Shown here in pieces: positions 56,851-64,000 of a stretch of 64,000 bases of DNA. The notes beneath the pieces were generated by a model. That model was not told the DNA's origin. It did no database searches and worked only from the letters and a program-made list of their open reading frames with translations. This DNA is from Rubrivivax sp. (GTDB lineage Bacteria; Pseudomonadota; Gammaproteobacteria; Burkholderiales; Burkholderiaceae_C). Location of the stretch: contig JAHBZS010000001.1 of the NCBI GenBank assembly GCA_019635285.1, positions 171,609-235,608 on the forward strand, written 5' to 3'. Made by a program: the position numbers and the translations under genes. Positions within the stretch are counted from its first letter, which is position 1, and every line of letters starts with the position of its first letter.

Positions 56851-56862
56851 ACGGAGCGCACC

Positions 56863-58365
56863 ATGGACGTCCTGCAAAACCTGGCCTTCGGCTTCGAGCA
56901 CGCGCTCACCTGGCACAACCTGATGTTCTGCGCCATCGGCTGCACCGTCGGCACGCTGGTCGGCCTGCTGCCCGGCCTGGGCCCGCTGGCGACGATCAGC
57001 CTGCTGCTGCCGCTGACCTATTCCATCCCGACCACCGGCGCGCTGATCATGCTGGCCGGCATCTACTACGGCGCCCAGTACGGCGACAGCGTCAGCGCGA
57101 TCACCATGAAGATCCCGCACGCCAGCAGCATCGTCGCCTGCATCGACGGCTACGCGATGACGCTGAAGGGCAAGACCGGCCTGGCGCTGTTCACCGCCGG
57201 CGTCTCCAGCTTCATCGGCGGCACGGTGGCGATCGTCGTGCTGGCCTGGCTGGCGCCGACGCTGGGCGAGGTGGCCTTCCTGTTCGGGCCGGCGGACTAC
57301 GTGGCGCTGATGCTGGTGGGCTTCGTCTGCGTCAGCTTCGTCACCACCGGCAGCCTGGTCAACGGCCTGGCGATGTGCCTGATCGGCGTGCTGCTCGGCC
57401 AGATCGGCACCGACGTGACCAGCGGCGTGCAGCGCTTCACGCTGGACTTCACGCTGCTGTTCGACGGCGTCGGGCTGGTCAGCATCGCGCTGGGCTGCTT
57501 CGGCATCGCCGAGATCACCAAGAACCTGGACGAAAAGACCAACCGCTCGCCCTTCAACGGCAAGATCAAGCTGATGCCCACCTGGCCGGAGTTCAAGCGC
57601 ATCCTGCCCAGCGCGCTGCGCGGCAGCGCGGTCGGCTCCTTCCTCGGCATCCTGCCCGGCGGCGGGCCGGTGATCGCGCAGTTCGCCGCCTATGCGCTGG
57701 ACAAGAAGGTCAGCAAGTACAAGCACGAGATCGGCACCGGCTGCATCGAGGGCGTGGCCGGCCAGGCGGCCGCCGACGAGGCCGCGGCGCGCACCAGCTT
57801 CATTCCGCTGATGAGCATCGGCATCCCCGAAAACGCGGTGATGGCGCTGATGATGGGCGCCTTCATCATCAAGGGCATCCAGCCCGGGCCGAACATGATC
57901 GCCGGCCACCCCGACCTGTTCTGGGGCCTGGTCGCCAGCATGTGGGTGGGCAACGTGTTCCTGCTGGTGCTGAACGTGCCGCTGGTGCGCTACTGGCTGT
58001 CGGTGTTCAAGGTGCCGTACAACGTGCTCTTCCCGGCGATCCTGTTCTTCTGCTGCATCGGCACCTACAGCATCAACAACAACCTGGACGAGATCGTCGT
58101 CACCGCGGCCTTCGGCCTGGCCGGCTACATGTTCCTGCGCTTCGGCCTGGATTCGGCGCCGCTGATGCTGGGCTTCATCCTCGGCCCCATGCTGGAAGAA
58201 AACTTCCGCCGCGCGATGCTGCTCAGCCGCGGCCACTTCGGCGTGTTCTTCCAGCGCCCGATCAGCACCACGCTGCTGACGCTGGTGTTCGGCTTCATCT
58301 CCTGGCAGATCCTGAGCTTCTTCCTGAAGCGCCTGCGCCGGCGGCGCGAGATGGCCGCCGCCTGA
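56863..58365 (+). CDS. tctA: Tripartite tricarboxylate transporter, large subunit TctA
   Basis: 500-residue channel protein with about twelve helices. Family signatures GLLPGLGPLATISLLLPLTY, GIYYGAQYGDSVSAITMKIP and ILPGGGPVIAQFAAYALDKK. It moves an organic acid handed over by a TctC-type receptor, in symport with cations. GGAG precedes the ATG. Confidence 0.95.
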   Translation: MDVLQNLAFGFEHALTWHNLMFCAIGCTVGTLVGLLPGLGPLATISLLLPLTYSIPTTGALIMLAGIYYGAQYGDSVSAITMKIPHASSIVACIDGYAMTLKGKTGLALFTAGVSSFIGGTVAIVVLAWLAPTLGEVAFLFGPADYVALMLVGFVCVSFVTTGSLVNGLAMCLIGVLLGQIGTDVTSGVQRFTLDFTLLFDGVGLVSIALGCFGIAEITKNLDEKTNRSPFNGKIKLMPTWPEFKRILPSALRGSAVGSFLGILPGGGPVIAQFAAYALDKKVSKYKHEIGTGCIEGVAGQAAADEAAARTSFIPLMSIGIPENAVMALMMGAFIIKGIQPGPNMIAGHPDLFWGLVASMWVGNVFLLVLNVPLVRYWLSVFKVPYNVLFPAILFFCCIGTYSINNNLDEIVVTAAFGLAGYMFLRFGLDSAPLMLGFILGPMLEENFRRAMLLSRGHFGVFFQRPISTTLLTLVFGFISWQILSFFLKRLRRRREMAAA

Positions 58366-58411
58366 GCGGCCGCGCCTCGCGGCGCCGCGCCGCTGCGGCA
58401 AACTCCGGGGC

Positions 58412-59149
58412 ATGAGCCCTCCTCGCCAGCCCACCCTCGTACTCGTGCATGGCGCCTGGGGCGGCGCCTGGATCTGGCGCCGCGTGCTGGCGCCGCTGCG
58501 CGCCGCCGGCCACGAGGTACATGCCGTCACGCTCACCGGCGACGGCGAACGCGCCCACCTGCGCACGCCGCAGATCTCGCTGCAGACGCACATCGACGAC
58601 GTGCTCGGCCTGATCGAAGCCGAGGAGCTGCAGGACCTGGTGCTGGTGGCCCACAGCTACGGCGGCATGCCCGTCACCGGCGCCGCCGCGGCGCTGCGCG
58701 CGCGCCAACCGCAGCGTGTACGCGGCCTGGTCTATGTCGACGCCATGGTGCCGCTGCCTGGCGAAGGCTGGGGCGCCGCGCATCCGCCGGAGGTGGTGAG
58801 CGCGCGGCTGGCCGCGGCGGCGGCCCACGGCAACGCCCTGCCGCCGCCCGACCCGGCGCAGGGTTTCGCGCTGTCGGAGGCCGACGCCGACTGGCTGCGC
58901 CGCCGCCACGTGCCGCACCCCTTCGGCATGTACCGCGTGCCGCTGCACTACGACGGCGCGCGGCTCGAAGGCCTGCCGCGGCTGTTCATCGACTGCCATC
59001 AGCCGGCCTACCCGACCATCGACGCGATGCGCCAGCGCGTGCGCCAGTTGCCCGGTTGGCAGGTGGTGACGATGGCCACCGGGCACTTCCCGATGCTCAC
59101 GCAGCCCCAGGCACTGACGCAGCACCTGCTGGACTTCGTCCGCCGCTGA
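58412..59149 (+). CDS. Alpha/beta hydrolase (esterase-like)
   Basis: 245-residue cytoplasmic hydrolase of the hydroxynitrile-lyase/methyl-esterase type: VLVHGAWGGAWIWRRVL, nucleophile Ser in VAHSYGGMPVTG, Asp near VDAMVPLPGE and catalytic His in ATGHFPMLTQP. 46 bp after tctA, so possibly in the same transcript. The substrate is unknown. Confidence 0.85.
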   Translation: MSPPRQPTLVLVHGAWGGAWIWRRVLAPLRAAGHEVHAVTLTGDGERAHLRTPQISLQTHIDDVLGLIEAEELQDLVLVAHSYGGMPVTGAAAALRARQPQRVRGLVYVDAMVPLPGEGWGAAHPPEVVSARLAAAAAHGNALPPPDPAQGFALSEADADWLRRRHVPHPFGMYRVPLHYDGARLEGLPRLFIDCHQPAYPTIDAMRQRVRQLPGWQVVTMATGHFPMLTQPQALTQHLLDFVRR

Positions 59150-59245
59150 GCCGCCGAGCCGCTTGCCGCTGCAAGCAAACAGGCGCAGCATCGACTCATC
59201 AGGGGGCGCCCACGCGCCGCCCGCCGCCACCGGAGGACACGCTTG

Positions 59246-62200
59246 ATGCACTGCACGGCCTGCGGCCAGGCCAACGCCGACGACGCCCGCTTCTGCGGGC
59301 AGTGTGGCCAGTCGCTGGCCGCCGCCTGCGCGGGCTGCGGTGCGCCCCTGGCGCCGATGCAGCGCTTCTGCACGCAATGCGGCCGCGCCGCCGCAGGCGC
59401 GCCGGCCGCCGAAGACACCGCCGGCGAGCGGCGCTACGCCACCATCGTCTTCAGCGACTTGTCGGGCTACACCGCGCTGAACGAGCGCGTCGACCCCGAG
59501 GAAGTCGGGCTGCTGATGGACGAGCTGCGCAGCCTGGCCACGCGCACCGTCGAAGCCCACGGCGGCATCGTCAACCAGTTCGTCGGCGACGAGATCATGG
59601 CGCTGTTCGGCGTGCCACAGGCCGGGCGCGACGATGCGCAGCGTGCGTTGCGCGCCACGCTGGCGCTGCATCACGCCGTGCGTGAGCTGGCCGAGCGCCA
59701 CGCGCCGCGGCTGGGCGTGCACATCGACCTGCACAGCGGCATCCACAGCGGCCTGGTGGTGGTGCAGCCCTGCGCGCCGCACCAGGGCCGCCACGGCCTG
59801 ACCGGCGACGCCGTCAACACCGCGGCGCGCCTGCTCAAGCTGGCCGAGGCCGGCGACATCGTCGTCGGCGAAGACACCTGGCGCATGGTCTCGGCGCACT
59901 TCGAGGCCGAGCGCCTGCCGCCCACGCCGGTGCGCGGCAAGGCCGCCGCGCTGCAGCCGTGGCGCCTGCTGCGCGAGGTCGAGCTGGCGCCGGCGGCACC
60001 GCTGATCGGCCGCGACGAAGAGCTGCGCCACGCCCGGTCGGCGCTGCAGGCCTGCATCGACGCCCGCGCTGCGCGCTGGGTGGTGATCCGCGGCGAGCCG
60101 GGCATCGGCAAGTCGCGGCTGCTGTTGGAGATCGGCGCGCTGGCGCGCGCCAGCGGTGCCGCGCTGCTGCACGCGGCCGTGCCCGATTTCGGCCCGGCGC
60201 GCGGCGCGGTGGCGCTGCGCACGCTGGCCCACGGCCTGCTGCAGTTGCCGGCCCAGGCCGACGCGGCGCAGCTCGGCGCCTGCCTGGCGGCGGCCCACCT
60301 GGACGGCCTGCCGCAGGCGCACGTCTTGGCACTGCTGGGCCACGACGTACCCGAGCCTTTGCGTGCCGCCTATGCCGCGCTGGACAGCGCCGCGCGCGAG
60401 CGCGGCAGTGCCGACGCGCTGGTGGCGCTGCTGCACCAGCGCTGCGCGGACGGCCCGCTGCTGCTGGCGCTGGAAGACCTGCACTGGGCCGAAGCGCCGG
60501 TGCTGGCGCAATTGGCGCGCATCGCCGCCGGCTGCCGCGACCTGCCGCTGCTGCTGGCCGTGACCACGCGCCCGCAGTCCGAGGGCTTCGACAGCGCACG
60601 GCGCGTGCACGCCGGCGGGCTGCCGGCGCTGACGCTGGACCTCAACGCCCTGGGCAGCGACGCCGCCCACCAGCTGGCGCAGCACCTGGCCGGCGGCGAT
60701 GCCGAACTCGCCCGCTGCTGCGCCGCCCGCGCCGGCGGCAACCCGCTGTTCCTGGAGCAGCTGCTGCGCTCGGCCAGCGAGACGCTGCGCGATGCGCTGC
60801 CGGGCTCGATCCAGTCGCTGGTGCTGGCACGCCTGGACCGGCTGGCGCCGGCCGACAAGGCGGCGGTGCAGGCGGCGTCGGTGCTGGGCCAGCGCTTCGC
60901 GCTCGAGGCCTGGGGCGCGCTGGTCGATGCGCCGCGGCTCGAGCCGCTGGTCGACGCCGGCCTGCTGCGCCCCGATGTCGATGCGGCGCAGTTCGTGCAC
61001 GCGCTGATCCGCGACGGCGCCTATGCCTCGCTGCTGAAGACGCGGCGCCGCGAGCTGCACCTGCGTGCCGCCGCCTGGTACGCCACGCGCGACCCCGGGC
61101 TGCGCGCCGAGCACCTGGCGCTGGCCGAGAGCCCCGACGCCGCGGCCGCGTTCGGCGACGCGGCGCGCGCCGACGTGCAGCGCTACCGCTATGCCGAAGC
61201 GCAGGCGCTGGCCGAGCGCGGCCTGGCTTGCGCCACCACGCCCGGCGAGCGCCACGCGCTGGCCACGCTGCTCGGCCAGACGCTGCGCGAGCAGGGCCGC
61301 AACAGCGAGGCCTTGGCCGCCTTCACGCAGGCCCGCGACGCCGCCGAGACGGACACCGACCTCGCCCAGGCGCACTACGAGATGGCCACGGTGCATCGCC
61401 TGCTGGCGCAGGTGGATGCCGCCTGGGCCGCGCTGGATGCGGCCGCGCCGGTGGCCGAACGGCTGGGCGCCACGCGCTGGCGCTCCGGCATCCACTACCT
61501 GCGCGGCAACCTGTGCTTCGCGCGGGGCGACGTGGCCGGCTGCGCGCGCGAGCACCAGCAGGCGCTGGACCTGGCGCTGGCCTGCGGCGACGCACTGTGC
61601 GAGGCGCAGGCGCTGTCCGGGCTGGGCGACGCGCACTACGCTGCCGGCCGCATGCATTCGGCGCTGGCCGCCTTCGAGCGCTGCGTCGCCGCCTGCGAGC
61701 GTGCCGGTGCGCTGCGCTTCGCGGTGATGAACCGGGCGATGGTCGGCTGGTGCTGCTACTGGCACGGCCGCGCCGAGGACTGCCGGCGCGAACTGCAGAC
61801 CGCGGGCGAGGCCGCGGTGGCGCTGTCGCACCGCAATGCCGAGGCCATGGTCATCGAATCGCAGGGCCTGATGTTCTGCTGGATGGACGATCCGGAGGCC
61901 TTGCCCACGCTGCAGCGTGCGGTGCAGCTGGCGCACGAGCTGGGCATGCGGCGATTCGAGATGGTCAGCCTGGTCGGGCTGGCCGGCATGCTGCGCCGTG
62001 GCGGCGACCGCGACACCGGCCTGGCGCAGGCGCGCGAAGCCTGGCGGCTGTGCACCGAGGTCGACGGCCATGGCTTCGCCGGGCCGCTGGTGCTGATCGA
62101 GATCGCCCACGGCACCCCCGACCCCGCCGAGGCCGAAGCCGCGCTGCAGCAGGCCGAGCAGCTGCTGGCGCGCGGTGCGGTGGCGCACAACCACTTCTTC

Positions 62201-62485
62201 GGCCTGCCGGAGGCGATGCGCCTGCGCCTGGCCCAGGGCCGGCACGACGAGGTGCTGCGCCTGGCCGGCGTGCTGGAGAGTTTTGCCAGCGCGGAGCCCA
62301 ACCTGTGGGCCACGCACCATGTGGATGCCGCGCGGGCGCTGGTGCGTGCAGCGCGCGGGCCTGCCGATGCCGCGCTGCAGACCGAGCTGTCGCGGCTGCT
62401 GGCCCAGGCCCGGGCGGCGCGCCTGCTGCAGACCGCGCAGGAACTCGAGCAGGCCCTCAGCTCAGCAGCGCCACTGCCGCGGTGA
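59246..62485 (+). CDS. Zinc-ribbon / class III cyclase / AAA ATPase / TPR signalling protein
   Basis: 1079 residues. Two zinc ribbons (CTACGQANADDARFCGQCG and CAGCGAPLAPMQRFCTQCG, residues 3-48), a class III cyclase domain (about 60-240: IVFSDLSGYTALNERVD, NQFVGDEIMALFG, LTGDAVNTAARL), an ATPase of the STAND type (Walker A GEPGIGKSRLLLE near 285), then TPR-like helices to the end. Such proteins are thought to be ATP-controlled cyclase scaffolds; the signal is unknown. GGAGG lies before the start; TTG at 59243 is an alternative. The 3' end overlaps the convergent AEC gene by 29 bp. Confidence 0.87.
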   Translation: MHCTACGQANADDARFCGQCGQSLAAACAGCGAPLAPMQRFCTQCGRAAAGAPAAEDTAGERRYATIVFSDLSGYTALNERVDPEEVGLLMDELRSLATRTVEAHGGIVNQFVGDEIMALFGVPQAGRDDAQRALRATLALHHAVRELAERHAPRLGVHIDLHSGIHSGLVVVQPCAPHQGRHGLTGDAVNTAARLLKLAEAGDIVVGEDTWRMVSAHFEAERLPPTPVRGKAAALQPWRLLREVELAPAAPLIGRDEELRHARSALQACIDARAARWVVIRGEPGIGKSRLLLEIGALARASGAALLHAAVPDFGPARGAVALRTLAHGLLQLPAQADAAQLGACLAAAHLDGLPQAHVLALLGHDVPEPLRAAYAALDSAARERGSADALVALLHQRCADGPLLLALEDLHWAEAPVLAQLARIAAGCRDLPLLLAVTTRPQSEGFDSARRVHAGGLPALTLDLNALGSDAAHQLAQHLAGGDAELARCCAARAGGNPLFLEQLLRSASETLRDALPGSIQSLVLARLDRLAPADKAAVQAASVLGQRFALEAWGALVDAPRLEPLVDAGLLRPDVDAAQFVHALIRDGAYASLLKTRRRELHLRAAAWYATRDPGLRAEHLALAESPDAAAAFGDAARADVQRYRYAEAQALAERGLACATTPGERHALATLLGQTLREQGRNSEALAAFTQARDAAETDTDLAQAHYEMATVHRLLAQVDAAWAALDAAAPVAERLGATRWRSGIHYLRGNLCFARGDVAGCAREHQQALDLALACGDALCEAQALSGLGDAHYAAGRMHSALAAFERCVAACERAGALRFAVMNRAMVGWCCYWHGRAEDCRRELQTAGEAAVALSHRNAEAMVIESQGLMFCWMDDPEALPTLQRAVQLAHELGMRRFEMVSLVGLAGMLRRGGDRDTGLAQAREAWRLCTEVDGHGFAGPLVLIEIAHGTPDPAEAEAALQQAEQLLARGAVAHNHFFGLPEAMRLRLAQGRHDEVLRLAGVLESFASAEPNLWATHHVDAARALVRAARGPADAALQTELSRLLAQARAARLLQTAQELEQALSSAAPLPR

Positions 62486-63416
62486 AGCTCCCGAAGGCCA
62501 GCGCGGTCGTCCACAGCACGATGCGCGCGATGCGCCCGGCATCGGCGCCGAAGCGTTCGGCCAGCATCGGCACGTTGCTGGCGCTGGGCAGCGCGGCCAC
62601 CAGCACCAGCACCGTCGCCGCGAACGGGTCCAGCGGCACACCCAGCGCCAGGGCCGCCTGCGTGGCGCCGAAGACCAGCAGCGGATGCACCAGCAGCTTC
62701 AGCGCCACCCCCTGCGGCAGGCCGCCGCGCCGCGACGGCGGGCCGGCCGCGCTGCGCATCTGCGCCCGCGCCAGCAGCGCGCCCAGCGTGAACAGCGCGG
62801 TCGGCGAGGCCGCGTCGGCCAGCATGCTCACCGGCTGCAGCAGCAGCGGCGGCACAGCCCAGCCGCTGGCGGCGACCGCGCAGCCGGCGGCGATGGACCA
62901 CGGCAGCGGGTTCGTCGCCATGCCCTTCAGCGCCTGCAGCGCCGCGCGCTCGGCGCCGTGCGAGCCGGCCGTGCCCAGGCGCGACAGCGCGATGCACAGC
63001 GACGAGGTGACCACCATGTCCAGCGCCAGCGCGACGATGGCCGGCGCCGCGGCGCGTGGCCCCAGCAGGCCCACCAGCAACGGCACGCCCATGAAGCCGG
63101 AATTCGGAAAGGCGGCGACCAGCGCGCCGAAGGCTGCATCGTTCCAGCCGACGGCGCCGCGGCGCATCAGCGCCACCGTCAGCGCCACCATGGCCAGCGC
63201 GCAGGCCAACCACAGGCCCAGCACGCCGGGGTCGAACATGCGCACGATGGGCGTCGCTGCGGCAAAGCGGAACAGCATGCACGGCAGCGCGAAGTACAGG
63301 ACGAACAGGTTCAGCGCCGGAATCGATTCCAGCGGCAGCCAGCCGCGCCGGGCCACGGCCCAGCCGATCAGCACCAGCGCGAAGAACGGAAAGGTGACTT
63401 GGAGGATGTGCGCCAT
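62457..63416 (-). CDS. AEC-family transporter (auxin efflux carrier type)
   Basis: 319 residues with ten membrane helices in two halves; NLFVLYFALPCMLFRF and AFPNSGFMGVPLLVGLLG are family hallmarks, and the second half has ALPSASNVPMLAERFG. AEC proteins move organic anions such as malonate. It stands alone between the cyclase gene and putA; the cargo is unknown. Confidence 0.9.
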   Translation of the reverse strand: MAHILQVTFPFFALVLIGWAVARRGWLPLESIPALNLFVLYFALPCMLFRFAAATPIVRMFDPGVLGLWLACALAMVALTVALMRRGAVGWNDAAFGALVAAFPNSGFMGVPLLVGLLGPRAAAPAIVALALDMVVTSSLCIALSRLGTAGSHGAERAALQALKGMATNPLPWSIAAGCAVAASGWAVPPLLLQPVSMLADAASPTALFTLGALLARAQMRSAAGPPSRRGGLPQGVALKLLVHPLLVFGATQAALALGVPLDPFAATVLVLVAALPSASNVPMLAERFGADAGRIARIVLWTTALAFGSFTAAVALLS

Positions 63417-63486
63417 CGAGCCGGCTCCGGCGCCGCGAGCATAGCGGCCCCCTTCGCCCGTGCCCCGGAGCCCCGGCGCCGCGGCT

Positions 63487-64000
63487 TCAGCCGATGGCCA
63501 TCAAGCTGGCGTTGCCGCCGGCCGCGGCGGTGTTGATGGACAGCGAACGCTCGACCAGCAGCCGCTCCAGCGCGATGGCCGCGTCGCCGGGGTCGTAGGC
63601 CTGCAGAGCCACCAGTGGCCCGGGACGTTGCGCCAGCTGCGCCAGCACCTCGCGCCGGCGTGCCGCGTCGCCATGCAGCAGCACGGCATCGAAGGCGGCC
63701 GTGCGCCAGTCATCGACCGGTTGCACGTGCGCCTGCAGCGTGGCCGGCAGCGGCGGCGCGCCAGCCGCCGGCCACAGCGCACGGCCGCCGACGGCCAGCA
63801 CCGCGGCCAGCTGCAGCAGCCGGTCGTCGTCGTGCTCGGCCAGGCACAGCACGGCCTCGCGCGGCTGCAGTGCATACAGGTTGCTCTCGCCGGTGGGGCC
63901 GGGCAACACGCGCGGGCCGCGCACTGGCGCCTGCGCGGCGAAGTCTTCGCAGGCGCGGGCCAGCGTCTCGCGGCCCTGCGCGTGCGCCCACGCGCCCAAC
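63487..64000 (-). CDS. putA: PutA (proline dehydrogenase/P5C dehydrogenase), C-terminal part
   Basis: The C-terminal 170 residues of trifunctional PutA, which oxidises proline to glutamate and in this group also represses its own gene. The end SINTAAAGGNASLMAIG and the stretch GPTGESNLYALQPREAVLCL are typical of PutA. The gene continues past the window edge, so domain content upstream cannot be seen. Confidence 0.92.
   Translation of the reverse strand, partial: LGAWAHAQGRETLARACEDFAAQAPVRGPRVLPGPTGESNLYALQPREAVLCLAEHDDDRLLQLAAVLAVGGRALWPAAGAPPLPATLQAHVQPVDDWRTAAFDAVLLHGDAARRREVLAQLAQRPGPLVALQAYDPGDAAIALERLLVERSLSINTAAAGGNASLMAIG

Noticed and set aside
58295-62320. A 1341-codon minus-strand open frame across the zinc-ribbon cyclase gene
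   Set aside because: Same antisense composition; the plus-strand protein has recognisable motifs throughout.

Overview
The window is about 70% GC DNA from a betaproteobacterium, most likely a Burkholderiales member of the Rubrivivax/Leptothrix/Ideonella type. The evidence is the housekeeping order trxB, Crp-type regulator, ftsK, lolA, rarA, the pair rpmB-rpmG, a Burkholderia-type 2-aminoethylphosphonate (AEP) locus, and a TctDE/TctBA (TTT) transport locus. No rRNA, tRNA, CRISPR array, prophage or insertion sequence was seen.

Layout. 1-5 kb: the 3' part of an ADP-forming acyl-CoA synthetase, facing a livHMGF branched-chain amino acid/amide uptake operon without livK; a good sigma-54 promoter match lies upstream of livH. 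5-12.3 kb: rarA, lolA, ftsK, an array of 54-bp hairpin repeats, a Crp/Fnr regulator, trxB, rpmB-rpmG. 12.3-21 kb: a desaturase, rsmB, a DUF1345 membrane protein, purN, then the tight run trpS, a PLP transsulfuration enzyme, an M20 amidohydrolase and an FAD oxidoreductase. 21-26.7 kb: a dimethylglycine-dehydrogenase-like enzyme with a tiny NTF2-like remnant, a TetR gene with an operator inside its own promoter, a membrane class III cyclase and a two-domain carboxymuconolactone-decarboxylase-like protein.

26.7-50 kb is the most informative part. The minus strand carries phnR, phnA, pbfA and phnY, followed by a gamma-glutamyltransferase; upstream lie a 2-hydroxyacid dehydrogenase, an EamA-type membrane protein and a Na/phosphate cotransporter. 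The plus strand carries phnS, phnT, a fused phnUV permease, phnW and, 21 bp further, a glutamine-synthetase-like gene. Close-packed genes continue with a small exported protein, an iron-type alcohol dehydrogenase, a PuuD-like amidohydrolase, an aldehyde dehydrogenase, a HAD hydrolase, an exported alpha/beta hydrolase, a GST and cutA. The phn genes together encode AEP uptake and its conversion through phosphonoacetaldehyde and phosphonoacetate to acetate and phosphate; no PhnX is seen in the window. The genes after phnW resemble a gamma-glutamylation route for an amino alcohol (ligase, alcohol dehydrogenase, aldehyde dehydrogenase, gamma-glutamyl hydrolase). Their placement in the same transcription unit suggests a joint aminoethyl-compound utilisation system; this is inference.

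50-64 kb: a 59-bp tandem repeat that duplicates the translation start of cutA, a small operon with a TIM-barrel hydrolase, a His/Met-rich exported protein and a di-haem peroxidase, the TctDE two-component pair diverging from tctB-tctA (no tctC), an alpha/beta hydrolase, a 1079-residue zinc-ribbon/cyclase/ATPase/TPR protein, an AEC transporter, and the C-terminus of PutA running off the end.

Three kinds of non-coding repeat stand out: the 54-bp hairpin array, the 59-bp array before cutA, and a roughly 83-bp element found right after three stop codons inside the phosphonate region.
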